Below are positions 35,701-46,641 of a DNA stretch of 64,000 nt, in pieces. The stretch covers positions 33,821,497 to 33,885,496 of the forward strand of contig CM067064.1 of the NCBI GenBank assembly GCA_033980235.1, given 5' to 3'. Numbering within the stretch: position 1 is the first letter of the stretch; every line of letters begins with the position of its first letter. The DNA comes from Diadema setosum. Taxonomy: Eukaryota; Echinodermata; Echinoidea; Diadematoida; Diadematidae. A model generated the notes under the pieces. It was not told the origin of the DNA. It ran no database searches and worked only from the letters and a program-made list of their open reading frames with translations. Made by a program: the position numbers and the translations under genes.

Positions 35701-35829
35701 TTTACGTGTTATGTCTATGGGAGGTGATTTTTTTTTAAACCATGCATTGACTTGACAACGTTTAAGCACCTTTACCTCATCTGATTTTGCTCCATTTCCT
35801 CTGAAACATACGTATGTTGTAGCTGAGAC
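35701..35829 (+). repeat. A/B shared core (A1)
   Basis: From TTTACGTGTTATGTCTATGG to ATGTTGTAGCTGAGAC is 129 bp. The same two boxes stand the same distance apart at 43036-43164 (A2), 51129-51257 (B1), 52872-53000 (B2) and 56035-56163 (B3, minus), although the sequence between them has diverged. Confidence 0.75.
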
Positions 35830-36065
35830 AATAAGCTTTAGTAATCGTGCATTTTATGTTTTCAAATCTCCTCATTAGGTTGATAATTTTGTAGTTTAAA
35901 ACTGAAAATGAGAATGCAATCTGTACAGAACGATTCCCAATTTATCTTTGCAACTGTATATTGATCGAATCCACGCTGCCACTTGTGAAAAGTTGAATAG
36001 CGCCATCACAAGTCAACCAGTCACGACAGTATTATTATACATTTAAGTTTCGCACTCGGTCTTCG

Positions 36066-36148
36066 GGACAGCCGTGTGGCGTAATCGCTTAGCGCGCTGG
36101 GTGTTCATAATGCCATACCGGAAGGAGAGAAGTTCGACTCCCGCAGGA
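36066..36148 (+). other. tRNA-like module, Met-like (1)
   Basis: Cloverleaf-like order: box-A-like GTGTGGCGTAATCGCTTAGC, a short stem with loop TTCATAA (CAT in the anticodon position), and box-B-like AGTTCGACTCC, followed by an oligo-T tract. Acceptor ends do not pair well and an extra A disturbs the T arm, so this is a tRNA-derived relic or SINE head, not a working tRNA. Related modules at 36685-36759 and 38825-38910 share the flanking CTTCGG and CCGCAGGA words. Confidence 0.45.
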
Positions 36149-36483
36149 TTTTTCCCGTTTTTTCTTTTTCTTTTTTTTTTTCGGCAATTCAGCTTTACTC
36201 CGATGTCATTTATCATATTATTTTATTAAGTGTACGTAACCCGTGAACACGGCTGCTCTATTTCCCTTGTTTTGTATTGGAGTTTGGACATTGGGTTTGC
36301 TTCATTAATTTTGTCACACTTAATGTTGTAAATTGCCCCTTGTTACAGTGTCCCGCTTGCCACCTTTCGTTTGCTCTTTCCTTTTCTCTTCATTGGCTCT
36401 TGTTATATTGTAACAGGATAGGTAGGAACATGTACGTTTAGATAACTTGCAGGAACGGGAGCTGAATTGATTAACTCTATAGT

Positions 36484-36645
36484 CCAGGTGTATGGCGTCT
36501 CGCTCATCTCTTTGAAATTCCAGGTTGTTATTGTTTGACCCAATAACGAAGTTGTAGACAGGTTTTATGTTGCTATAGAGGTATCTTGTGCCACATAAAT
36601 GGAAGGCATCACTGTTTAGTAGTAGTAATGAACCTTTTCATGTTG
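36484..36645 (+). repeat. Internal module repeat GTATGGCGTCTCGCTC (1 of 4)
   Basis: A block of about 160 bp (CCAGGTGTATGGCGTCTCGC ... TTTAGTAGTAGTAATGAAC) recurs at 37080-37240, 39208-39285 (partial) and 40239-40405. Three copies lie about 390-420 bp after a tRNA-like module, so module and block repeat as one unit. Confidence 0.8.
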
Positions 36646-36684
36646 TAAATAATATAAAGATATGAATTTCACATCCAATCTTCG

Positions 36685-36759
36685 GGACAGCCGTGTGCCT
36701 TTATAGTCGCTTAGCGCGCTCCATGGTCATTATGCACTACCTTCGAGACCCGCAGGACG
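36685..36759 (+). other. tRNA-like module, Met-like (2, eroded)
   Basis: Keeps TTCGGGACAGCCGTGTG, CGCTTAGCGCGCT and GGTCATTATGC (CAT preserved) but has lost most of the T arm before GACCCGCAGGA. Followed by T9. Confidence 0.4.
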
Positions 36760-37079
36760 CTATTATTTTTTTTCTCTCTCTTTCTTTGTTTTTCGTTTGG
36801 CAGTTCAGCTTCATTCCGATGTCATAACCCCACAACACACAATCACTCAATTCCCCCCCCCCTTTTTTTTTTGTCGCAGGCTGGAGGTTGAATTTGCTTC
36901 ATTTATCATACGTGTAATGTTGTAAATTGCCCTTGGTATACAGTGCCCCGCTTGCCACCTTTCGTTTTCTCTTTCCTTTTCTCTACGTTTGTTCATGTTA
37001 CACTGCACAAGACAGGTCGGAAAATAATTTACATAACTCAACTGGAGCACGAATGGCAACTGAATAGATTAACTCTAGG

Positions 37080-37240
37080 CCAGGTGTATGGCGTCTCGCT
37101 CATCTCTTTGAAATTCCAGGTTGTTATTGTTTGACCCAAGAACGGAATTGTAGACAGGTTTTATGTTGCTATAGAGGTATCTTGTGCCACATGAGTAGAA
37201 GGCATCACTGTTTAGTAGTAGTAATGAACCTTTTCTTGTC
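37080..37240 (+). repeat. Internal module repeat (2 of 4)
   Basis: Nearly identical to 36484-36645 from CAGGTGTATGGCG through GCCACATGAGTAGAAGGCAT, differing by scattered substitutions. Confidence 0.85.
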
Positions 37241-38090
37241 CCTCCATGTCAATTATAGTGTGTTTAAAGGGGTTGTGTGTCTATCTGCTAAAGAAAAGGA
37301 AAAACTTATTTTCGTCATGGCTGTTTCTCTATACGTAGCCGTAGGTGATGAGTGTTGTTGGTATCTGAGCAGTGAATAACACAGCATGACGCTAAAATCC
37401 CCCTTAGTTATACGCGCTAAGCGTTCAATTTGATATATCTTTATTTATGTAGTCAATCACTGCTAATGGAGTTACAGAATTATGTTATGACACATTGCAG
37501 TGAAAGTTTGTAAAGCAAAGTTTATGGACAAGGCAAGCAATTGTACATGAATAATACCATTGATTTCAGAGGGAAATTATGGTATACCTAAATGTAAGGG
37601 TATCATTGCTTTGGAATTGCTGAGACAATATCTTGGCACGAGGGCTTCCACTTCTAATAACTGATCCCTTTGAAGATGTGTCGGTCACGGTGATCGTCAT
37701 GATTCATCTTTCACGTAGAAGCTTCCGTTCCACACTCTTCGTTCGAGAAGACTTACCATCATACTTCAAATTGTGATTAAAGGTAAAGACTCAAAATCAG
37801 ACAAGTTGACGTGTTATGTCTATGGGAGGTGATTTTTTTTTTAACCATGCATTGACTTGACAACGTTTAAGCACCTTTATCTCAGCTGATTTTGCTCCAT
37901 TTCCTCTGAAACTTATGTATGTGGTAGCTGAGACAATAAGCTGCAGTGATCATGCATTTTATTTTTTTCAAATCTCCTCGTCAGGTTGATAATTTTGCAG
38001 CTAAAAACTGAAAATGAGAATGGAATGTGGACCAAACGATTCCTGAATCATCTTTCACATATAAGCTTACGTTCCTCATATTTTCTCGTC

Positions 38091-38175
38091 AAGACGTACA
38101 TGGCCGAGAGGATAAAGGCGACGTCACAAGAGACGTGAGGTTGCACACGTACGGGTTCGAACCCCATAAGAGCAC
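38091..38175 (+). other. tRNA-like module, Leu/Ser type (1)
   Basis: ATGGCCGAGAGGATAAAGGC matches type II tRNA D arms, GGGTTCGAACCCC is an intact box B, and GAGGTTGCACACG could form a long variable arm. The acceptor stem is not complementary and the anticodon stem is damaged (compare 43322-43404). Confidence 0.5.
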
Positions 38176-38258
38176 GAAACAAAATACGTATATCTTTTTT
38201 TTTTTATGGAGTATTCACCTTCGTCCATGGAGAAAGCACGTTTTCATGTAAACGTACA

Positions 38259-38295
38259 CACACACAGGCACACACACACACACACACACACACAA
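38259..38295. repeat. (AC)n
   Basis: AC array at the same relative place after the Leu-like module as the one at 43499-43526 in A2, so it is part of the element. Confidence 0.9.
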
Positions 38296-38824
38296 TATCC
38301 CTTTGTTTTGTGTTGGAGACCACATTGCTTTGACTGGCAACTTGGACTTGAAATTACAAAGTGAAGATGACTCTTAAAAGACAGCATGGCCATGCTTGAT
38401 TTTTTTTAACAATATGAAGACCTATTGGTAAATATTCATTCACATATCATTTCCAATCAACTTACTTGGACACGGTGACACCACACGAAATTTTCAATTG
38501 GTTGCATGACAGAAACAATTTCATCTGAATTATGTAGGACTGTATAAAGAATTGGACTTCACGAATATTTCTCAATATTACTTCAAGTCGCAACTTAACA
38601 TTATTTTCGCTGTCGATCACTGAAAATGAGAATGGAATCTGGTCGAAACGATTCCCGATTTATCTTTGCAACTGTATATTGATCGAATCCTCGCGGCCAC
38701 TCGTGGGAAGTTGAATAGCGCTATCAGTCACTTTACGTATATCGCCAAAAAACTGAATATCAATGTAAATTTGTGTTGTGTATAGCATACATAGATAGAT
38801 TTAAGTTTCGCACAGGATCTTCGG

Positions 38825-38910
38825 ATCTTCCGTGTGGCAGAATCGCTTAGCACGCTGCGTGTTTATAATGCCCGACCGGAAGGAGAGAAGTTAATCGAGT
38901 CCCGCAGGAC
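38825..38910 (+). other. tRNA-like module, Met-like (3)
   Basis: CTTCCGTGTGGCAGAATCGC, loop region GTTTATAATGCC (CAT changed to TAT) and GAGAAGTTAATCGAGTCCCG, where an insertion splits box B. Followed by oligo-T. Confidence 0.4.
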
Positions 38911-39207
38911 TTTTTCCTTTTATTTCTTTTTTCTTTTTTTTTTAGCAATTCAGCTTCACACTGATGTCATGAACACAGCTACTCTATTTCCCTTGTTTTG
39001 TATTGGAGTTTGGAGGTTGGGTTTGCTTCATTAATTTTGTCACACGTAATGTTGTAAATTGCCCCTTGAAACAGTGCCCCGCTTGCCACCATTCGTTTTC
39101 TCTTTCCTTTTCTCTTCATTTGTTCTTGTTATACTGTAGCAGGATATTTAGGAACGTGTACGTTTACATAACTAACAGGAATGGGAACTGAATTAATTAA
39201 CTCTAGT

Positions 39208-39285
39208 CCAGGTGCATGGCGTCTCGCTGATCTCTTTGGAATTCCAGGTTGTTATTGTTTGACCAAATAACGGAGTTAAAGACAG
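39208..39285 (+). repeat. Internal module repeat (3 of 4, partial)
   Basis: CCAGGTGCATGGCGTCTCGC to ACGGAGTTAAAGACAGG; the distal half is replaced. Confidence 0.75.
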
Positions 39286-40238
39286 GCAGGGAAGGAAGTG
39301 ACTTGATATTGCTTCATAATGAGGAATTTTGGGCAACACCTTTCGAAGCGTAGTGATTATGACGGGGTTCTCTGTCGTTTATTTTCGTCATGGCTGTTTC
39401 ACTAGTTTAGCCATAGGTGACATATGTTGTTGGCATTTGGGAGAATAGAACAGATCAGTACCAAACTGGAATAGCCCTATAAGTAATGTGGTAAGCGTTC
39501 AATTTTTTGCATTATCTTTCTTCTTCAAAGTCAGTCACTACTGATCGAAATACACAATAATATGACACGTTCCATTGGTAGTTTAGGAAAAGGGAGTTAA
39601 TGCACGATGCAATGATAAATGTGCTACCATTGATTTTAGAGACGTCGTTGTGGTGTGGTACTGGTGATGGTAAGGGAACCATAGATTGCTTTTAAAGTAA
39701 TGAGACAATCATTGGACCTTTGCATCAAGACCGTATTCCCATCTAGAATATAATGCATGTTCGTGCGGAGTTTTTTTTTTTTTTTAATCCTGACGTGGAC
39801 ATTTTCTTTTTCTTGTTTTTAATTTAAGAATGTTATATCTAAATTTGTTTCTTTCCCCTAACATTTCTTTTGTTGGATATAAAGTTGGACGTTCCGTGAC
39901 CGAGTAAAAGAGCAGCGATTTAGTTACAGTTTCAATGCATCTTGTTTACCATCTTCTCTGACATTAAATTGATTGTTTTTAAATTTGACATTGTCTGTCT
40001 ATAAAGCAATTTGCCTGTTTATGCTCATAAAACACTGCTATAACAACTAATACATTTGCTTCACTTGTCACACGCAATGATGTGGATTGCAGTTGTGCAT
40101 GCATTTTTTCTTTTGCCACCTCTCGTTTTTCTCTCCCCTTTTCCCTCATTTTGGTTTTGTTATACTGCAGATGGGAATGATTACAATGACATAACCCAAC
40201 TTGAAGTAGGAATGAGAACTGAATAAATTAACTCTAGG

Positions 40239-40405
40239 CCAGGTGTATATAGCGTCTCGCTCATCTCTTTGAAATTTCAGGTTGTCATTGTTCGATCAAC
40301 GGAGTTGAAGACAGGCTTTATGTTGCTATAGAGGTATCTCGCTCCACATGAATGGAATGCATACGCTGTTTAGTATTAGTAATGAACTTTTTCATGTCCA
40401 TCCCT
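40239..40405 (+). repeat. Internal module repeat (4 of 4)
   Basis: CCAGGTGTATATAGCGTCTC through TTTAGTATTAGTAATGAAC. About 350 bp upstream a tRNA-like remnant (GTTCCGTGACCGAGTAAAAG, near 39890) may be its former partner. Confidence 0.75.
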
Positions 40406-41307
40406 GCCAATAAAAGTGTGTTTGATGGGGTTTTGTGTCATTGTGCCTATGAGAAAGCAAAGTTTTATTTTCGCCATGGCTGTTTCTCTATGCGTAGCCG
40501 TGGGTGATGGGTGTTGTTGGCATCTGGCCAGTAAAGAACCGAGTATTATGCTATAATACCCCCCTCCCCCGGTTAGGTTCTAAGCGTTCAATACGGTGAT
40601 ATATCTTTCTTCTTTATTATGTCAATCACTGCTGATGGAATTACAGAATTATGTTATGACACGTTTCACTCAAAGCTTAAAAAACAAAGTATATGCACGA
40701 TACAAGTAATGGTGCATGAGTCCTATAGGCCATTGATTTTAGATGAGAAATTATGACATGCCTATAGTAGGATTGTCATTGATTAGGAATTAATGAAACG
40801 ATTAAGCACACCTTCCACTTCTAACTGTCCCCTATGAATGTGTGTCGATCATGTGAGATCGTCATAAATTATCATTCACGTATAAGCTTACATTCGAAGT
40901 GTACTCTTAGTTGGAGGAGACCTATAGTTACATGGTTAAAGGCGATGTCTCTTTCGCTGGAGCCGTACGTTTGGCCCGTTTTTCTTTTGCCCTTTTCTCT
41001 TTAATTGAGATATCACTTTCGTCCAGGTATAAATCACATTCTCATGTAAACAGACTCACTTGCTCTATATCCCTTGTTTTGTATCGGAGGCTTCATTGGA
41101 TTTACTGCTTGTAAATCTCACAGGCTTGTATATAGCTGTAAGAGCTCTTTGAACTGATCACTATGATAGCAAGATGAGAGGGAGTCATATTGGTTATGTA
41201 AATAATGGCCAAAGGTCATATTTTAAAAGGCCACTGTTAAAGCCAGGATGGTTATAAACACTTAATTGTCATGTTTTATTTGTACGTGCCGAGGATCACT
41301 TGGATCC

Positions 41308-41482
41308 CGTTTACAGTGCGAGGTTCGGCCGCGGCTCGGCCGCGCCGAGACCGCCTTCATTTCGGTGTAAACGCGCAAAAGGCCAAATGCGGGGCCAAAA
41401 TGGCCTCGCATTAGGCCACGCTAATGTGGTCTCGGCCGCGGCTGAGCCGCGGTCGCGCCCGGCCTTTTTCTCAGTGTAAACG
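41308..41482. mobile_element. GC-rich CpG-dense foldback nested in A1
   Basis: Outer CGTTTACAGTG is answered by CAGTGTAAACG. Inner arms rich in CGGCCGCGGCTC (41325-41352) pair with GGTCTCGGCCGCGGCTGAG (41429-41447). It stands out from AT-rich surroundings. A related GC-rich stretch (GCGCGGCCGAGCCCGGCAGT / GGGGCTCGGCCGCGC) lies at 41769-41822. Confidence 0.65.
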
Positions 41483-42040
41483 CAAACTGGGCTAAATGCG
41501 CGGCCAATTTCATTGTGGCTTCCAAACACTCGCCTGTACTATTTCGCTATTCAGGATATTAACCACTTCAACGTCGAAAACTAGTATAGTTTAAGGTGGT
41601 TTTGTCCTGCAAAGGATTTTCTCCTTCGGCAAAGGCCTTTGCCCGAACGGCGACTTCGTCGCCACGGAATTCAGTTGCCAAAGGATCTGAAAACCAGACA
41701 ATACCAAATTGCGTTTGTTTACAAGTAGAGCGCCACTACGACAAAATATTGAAAGGTTTGAATCAAAAGCGCGGCCGAGCCCGGCAGTGTAAATGGACTA
41801 AATTGCGGGGCTCGGCCGCGCAATTGAGGCTCAAAAAGTCCGTAAATCGACTTAGTCGTACACGCACAGAATTTCCACATAGTTTGTGTGACAGAAAAAC
41901 AAATGTGATCTGAATAATAAATGTAGGCCCCCCAAAAAGTTCAACTAAGTATCTCATTATAACTTCAAGGTGCTATATTACATTCTTTTCTTTGTCGATC
42001 ACGGATGACCGACATCTGATGACCCCAAGCGTATCACCTA

Positions 42041-42073
42041 ACTCGTCTTCAGTGTGACGAGTTTCATATCTCG
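42041..42073 (+). repeat. 3' terminal hairpin of A1
   Basis: ACTCGTC and GACGAGT with an 8-nt loop, then 11 nt to TCTCG. The A2 terminus (44050-44079) has the same stem, a 5-nt loop and the same 11-nt spacing. Confidence 0.85.
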
Positions 42074-43035
42074 TTTTTATTCTTCTTTCTTTCTGGACAA
42101 TTTTGTGTCGTCAATATCTCAACAATGACATTACGGAATGACATGAAATTTTCAGTCAACATGTCTCATAACAATATCTAGCCACAATAAGGTTTTCATG
42201 ACAGTAACATATCTATGACGTCATTTAGGCGCCATTTTGTGATTTTCGGACCTTGTCACATGATCGATCATAACTTCATAATTAGATGTAATTTCTGCCT
42301 CATTTTCGGTGGACATAAAGTTCAGGTCACGCTCTATCTTACTTTTTAACGCTAGTTACCCAGGTCTTCATTACGCGCGCGTTCGCGCGCGTCAAAATTT
42401 TAAAAGGCTCAAAACGACTTCCCAATGGGAAATCTCGAAGTTTCAGACAATTTTTAGCGTTTCAAACATTTTCTCGCGTGCGCGTCCGTCCGCGCAATTT
42501 CGCGCGCAGAGGGCGTAACCAACATGAAAATGCAATTTTTTTGACTGATTTGGATTCCTGATACTTTGAGTAACAATATCCACTGATTTCCGATCGATGT
42601 TGACCTATAACAAAGGAATGCGCTGGCGTCAAAGTTGAAATTTCGTGTGCGCGTCTATGTGGAAATATAGCGAAAAACATGTCTTTGTTTATTTCGCAAT
42701 AGCTCTTTAAAAAGTCCGTTGACCCTATGTTTTTATTGCATATTACAAAAGCATATGAATTGGAAATAACGTTTCAAGTATCAATATTTCCCGAAATACA
42801 TTATGACGTCATCATATCATCATCTGAAATCAAAAAAGTGGAATTACTTTTTTTGAGGTACTGTTTCTAACATTCATTTGCTCGTATCTCTGTTGTTTAA
42901 GCTCAATATTATCCCAAATTCACATATGTTGTACTTTTAACATTTGCCTTTCAAGTCCATGTCATGGTTTTGAAATTTGATGACGTTATCATACTTTAAA
43001 TTGTGATTAAAAGTAAAGATGCAAAATCGGACAAG

Positions 43036-43164
43036 TTTACGTGTTATGTCTATGGGAAGTGATTTTTTTTAAAACCATCCATTGAATTGACAACGTTTAA
43101 GCACCTTTATCTCAGCTGATTTTGCTTCATTTCCTCTGAAATTTAAGTATGTTGTAGCTGAGAC
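43036..43164 (+). repeat. A/B shared core (A2)
   Basis: Same pair of boxes as 35701-35829 at the identical 129-bp span; otherwise close to A1. Confidence 0.75.
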
Positions 43165-43321
43165 AATAAGCTGCAGTCATCATGCATTTTGTTCTTTGAA
43201 ATCTTCTCATGAGGTTGACAATTTTGCAGTTTAAAACTGAAAATGAGAATGGAATGTGGACGAATCGATTCCTGATTCATCTTTCACATACATAAGTTTA
43301 CGTTCCTCATATTTTCTCGTC

Positions 43322-43404
43322 GAGACGTATGGCCGAGTGGTTAAAGGCGCCGTCTCAGAGACGTGAGGTTGCACTCGTGCGGGTTCGAACCCCACAAGAT
43401 CACG
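43322..43404 (+). other. tRNA-like module, Leu-like with CAG loop
   Basis: Box A ATGGCCGAGTGGTTAAAGGC and box B GGTTCGAACCCC are intact. The loop CTCAGAG, closed by CGT/ACG, puts CAG in the anticodon place, and GAG-GTTGCA-CTC can form the long variable arm of Leu/Ser tRNAs. The acceptor stem does not pair and the anticodon stem is only 3 bp, so I read a tRNA-derived pseudogene or SINE head, not a functional tRNA. Confidence 0.55.
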
Positions 43405-43498
43405 AAACAAAATACCTAGCTATTTTACTTTTTTTTTCTTCAATGGTGTATTACACATTCGTCCATGTAGAAATTACGTTCGTATATAAACGCACCTA

Positions 43499-43526
43499 TA
43501 CACACACACACACACACACACACACA
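43499..43526. repeat. (AC)n
   Basis: Short AC array, positional counterpart of 38259-38295. Confidence 0.9.
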
Positions 43527-43918
43527 ATATCCCTCTGTTTTGTGTTGGAGACCACATTGCTTCGACTGCTGCAGAATGTTGCATCCTGACTCTGTCAAAT
43601 AGTATGTAATGACGACAACGGAGGTGTTGTACTTTGAGCAATTGTCTTTCAAGTCCATGTCATTGTTTTGTACTTTGATGACGTCATCACACTGAAAATT
43701 GTGATTAAAGGCAAGGTATCAAAATCAGCCGATTATAGGTTTTATGTCTGCGGGACGTATTTTTCCGAAATTGCCAGAAATGGCACAGCGACCTCAGTCG
43801 TTACAAGGCCGCATTTCCTTCTAGCAATGCAATACATGTTCACGCGGCCACTGATTGACTTTTTCCCCCTGTAATATCTATACATTTTTTTTTTTTCGGC
43901 CTTAGCGTTTCCGTGGAT

Positions 43919-43960
43919 GTCCCGTGGCCGAGTGGTTAGAGAAACCGTTTTGCATGCACG
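43919..43960 (+). other. 5' half of a tRNA-like module
   Basis: GTCCCGTGGCCGAGTGGTTA matches a type II tRNA D arm, but the sequence passes directly into the common family A 3' end (CGCTCAATATAACTTCAAGG) before any box B. Confidence 0.4.
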
Positions 43961-44079
43961 CTCAATATAACTTCAAGGTGCCTATATCACATTCTTTTCT
44001 TTGTCGATCACAGATGACCGACATCTGATGACCCCAGGCGTATCACCTAACTCGTCAGTGTGACGAGTTTCATGTCTCG

Positions 44080-45582
44080 TTCTCCTATAAATCTCCTACT
44101 TAAACCCGAAATCAGTGTAAGATGCTAAACTCACAGAAAATGTACTCTTTTAGTGTGCATAATTCACTTCATTTGATAAAATGTTGCATGATAATCCAGA
44201 TACAGTGTATATATGTAATAGAAATGATAGTATAGTATTTTTCATACATAAAGGGCCATATGTACCTTGTTTGAGACCATGCGTGAATGATTAAAGTCAT
44301 AGCATTTCTGTAGTACGGTGGTGCTTCGTTTTAGAGAGAATAGGACATCGGACTTAATTGTTGTTTATTTGTTGTTTTTCTACCAGTATTCAGTGGACTA
44401 GATTAGTTGCCCTCGAGTTTCTGCAATAATAACATACAATTCCTGTCAGTCAGTGTCAATTTCTCTATTACTAGCTCAGTGTAACTTTTCCCACCCTCAT
44501 CTCTTTCTCTCGCTAGCTCCGTATCAGCGTCTCTCCCTCTCTCTCTGTCTGTCCGTCTGTATGTATGCATGTCTCTCCTATCTTTCTCTGACAGTCTTTC
44601 TTTTTCTTCCTATTATCTGTCTACATATCAAGGTTTTTTTGTTGTGTGTGTGTTTTGTTGTTGTATGTCATTATCAGCCTTCTCCCTCTGCGCCTCCCAT
44701 CTCATCAAAATCGCATCTGAGGAGCTGGGATGCGGGATGCGGGATGCGGTGGGAAGATGTCACGACTCCTCAACACCGGAGGCAGGTTACCATTATAGGA
44801 TGAGGGAGGAGGAGGAGGAGGAAGAGGAGGAGAAGGCATGGATATAGGAGACGGAGGACCTGAACGCAGCCGGTGATGCTGCCGGGAGTTCAAGCAGGGT
44901 TCAGGAGGCTCCGGTTTCTTTCCCCCTTATAACACCACGCTGCTCCTGGGGCTTTCATCTTGTGCTCAAATTCTCCCACGGACTCCAAACCCAATTACCT
45001 CCCCCCAAACCATCCTCCCATCATCAGTCATTCATATTTTCTCAGTAATTCCATTGATTATTCTCGATGGTAATACTGCGTCGGAAGCTCATTGCCCAGG
45101 CAGACAGACGTCTGTTGGAATAATAATAATAACAACAACAACAAAAAAGACTTCGAAACACGTGACAATATGTACGTCACGTGGATAGGAGTAATGTGTT
45201 TGTCACGATTGATCAAAATGATGCATTCTCTATGTAATGATGATATGGCATACGTACATGACGTACGTGCGCAGTGCTATCACCCTTTGCCCTTTTAAAA
45301 CAACATCCGCATTCTATTCAGTTTCACCTCTAAGTGTTCCAAAGTGGATAGAAAAAAAAAACCTACCAAAAACGTGTGAGAAGTCAAGAAATGAACTATT
45401 GAAACCTCCATTTATGGATTTAGAAACGTCTTCGATTGAAACATACCGAACTTTTGATTGGTTTTAGGACATGGATTAAACTGAAGGTACATGCAAGAGA
45501 AATGCTATCTTAATGACATTCTCTCAGATATTGAATGCACAAGCTTTTTGTTGTTTTTCTTTTGATAGTTGAGAAGAGATGT
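44080..45582. other. Non-coding, no gene seen
   Basis: CT-rich stretch at 44490-44640, a short GGGATGC triplicate at 44728-44748 and (GGA)n at 44803-44832. The overlapping ORFs there reflect this composition. Confidence 0.4.
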
Positions 45583-46095
45583 TAAGTACACGTCAGTGAA
45601 AGTTTGGGGAAGATCGGACAATCCGTTCAAAAGTTATGAATTTTTAAAGTTTCTGCTCAGTCACTGCTGGATGAGAATACTACTACAGCTTGTGATGTCA
45701 TTGTGTAGAACGATATAAAGAATATCCATTATGAAGAAAAGTCAACATATTTTCACTTTTATGGCATAATAAAAGAACGTTTGACTTGCCTCTTTCAGAA
45801 GGCAGGGGAATGATATTACCCTTAACATACATCAGTGACACATCGAGGAAATTTTTACTTTTTTTTCAAAAAATATAATTCTCTGAAATTCTCTTTATAT
45901 TTTCCTTATATCGTTCTATCCATGTGATACCATACACTGCAGTAATCTTCTCATCCAGCAGTGACTGCGCAGATACTTTAAAAATTCATAACTTTTGAAC
46001 GGATTGTCCGATTTCCTCCAAACTTTCACTGATGTGTTAGATATTGCTGCATTTACTCAATCTAAGTGTATATGAAGGTGAACTTGTCCTTTAAA
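45583..46095. mobile_element. MITE, family M1 (copy 3, left end lost)
   Basis: Enters the element at ACACGTCAGTGAAAGTTTGG and continues to the intact right terminus GGTGAACTTGTCCTTTAA. The outermost ~60 bp of the left arm are missing. Confidence 0.8.
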
Positions 46096-46241
46096 TTAAA
46101 TCCAGACAAGGCATTCAAACGGAAACCTTCCTTACACTTGTACCAGCTCCAAGATTAGCTCTGGTATAGGACATGTAGGAGGACTGTACAGGCAAGGTAT
46201 AAAGCCCTTCAAGTAGGAGTCCACTCTATGGTGGAGTTTAT

Positions 46242-46641
46242 TTAAAGGGGAATTTGCCTAAAACGTACACTGTCATACAGTGAATGTAGATATTTTATTG
46301 ATGTACATCAGCAAAGTTTCAGGAAAATCGGACAATCCGTTCAAAAGTTATGAATTTTTTAAATGTTGGTGAAATCCATGTGCCTTTATTTCTGGATTAG
46401 AAGAATTTCGTGATGTCAAACTAGGGCAACGATGCATCGAAGATTAGATTAAAGAGTAAATTCTACATACTATTATCATTATCCCGGATCACGAATGAGC
46501 ACTTGATTTACCTTTTAGAATGTATAATATTGGGTATAATGTTACCATTGTCAGTAATAACGACTCGAGGGAATGTGTACTTTTCTTTGTAAAAAAATAA
46601 AAATGAGGTCAGCTTGAACACAGAACAGTGCATCCCTTTAA
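46242..46641. mobile_element. MITE, family M6 (M1-related)
   Basis: TTTAAAGGGGAATTTGCC at the left, CAGTGCATCCCTTTAA at the right. It shares with M1 the block ATCCGTTCAAAAGTTATGAA and a central GAGGGAATGTGTACTTTTC, but the termini differ, so it is a sister family or recombinant. About 400 bp. Confidence 0.6.

Larger units (their letters stand above)
34626..42073 (+). mobile_element. Family A, copy A1: Helentron-like non-autonomous element
   Basis: The 5' end is a hairpin, AGGTGATACGC and its complement around TATCA. At the 3' end the same arm, GCGTATCACCT (42030-42040), lies just inside a second hairpin (ACTCGTC...GACGAGT, 42041-42062), which is followed by 11 nt ending TCTCG. T lies on both sides of the element. 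This asymmetric terminal-inverted-repeat plus 3'-hairpin layout with T-T insertion is that described for Helentron/Helitron2 rolling-circle elements. The 7.4-kb interior has no long ORF, so no Rep-helicase. It contains tRNA-like modules, TGACGTCA octamers, internal duplications (35655-35905 recurs at 37757-38025) and a nested GC-rich foldback. Whether all 7.4 kb was one transposing unit is uncertain. Confidence 0.6.
42074..44079 (+). mobile_element. Family A, copy A2, joined head-to-tail, 5' hairpin missing
   Basis: Starts directly after the A1 terminus with TTTTTATTCTTCTTTCTTTC, which matches A1 from about 34734, so the duplicated hairpin block is absent. Sequence parallels A1 (TCAATATCTCAACAATGAC, GGACCTTGTCACATGATCG, GCGCGCGTTCGCGCGCGTC). 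Later it carries a Leu-like module and a half tRNA-like module, and it ends with GCGTATCACCT, a 19-nt hairpin region and 11 nt to TCTCG. 2.0 kb, no ORF. Confidence 0.65.

Noticed and set aside
43322..43404. Functional tRNA-Leu(CAG)
   Set aside because: Box A, box B and loop fit, but the acceptor stem does not pair and the anticodon stem has only three pairs; it also sits inside a repeated element with other broken tRNA-like modules.
34626..44079. LTR retrotransposon or DNA virus copy
   Set aside because: No direct terminal repeats, no primer-binding site, and no long ORF across 9.4 kb; the ends are hairpins with asymmetric inverted arms.
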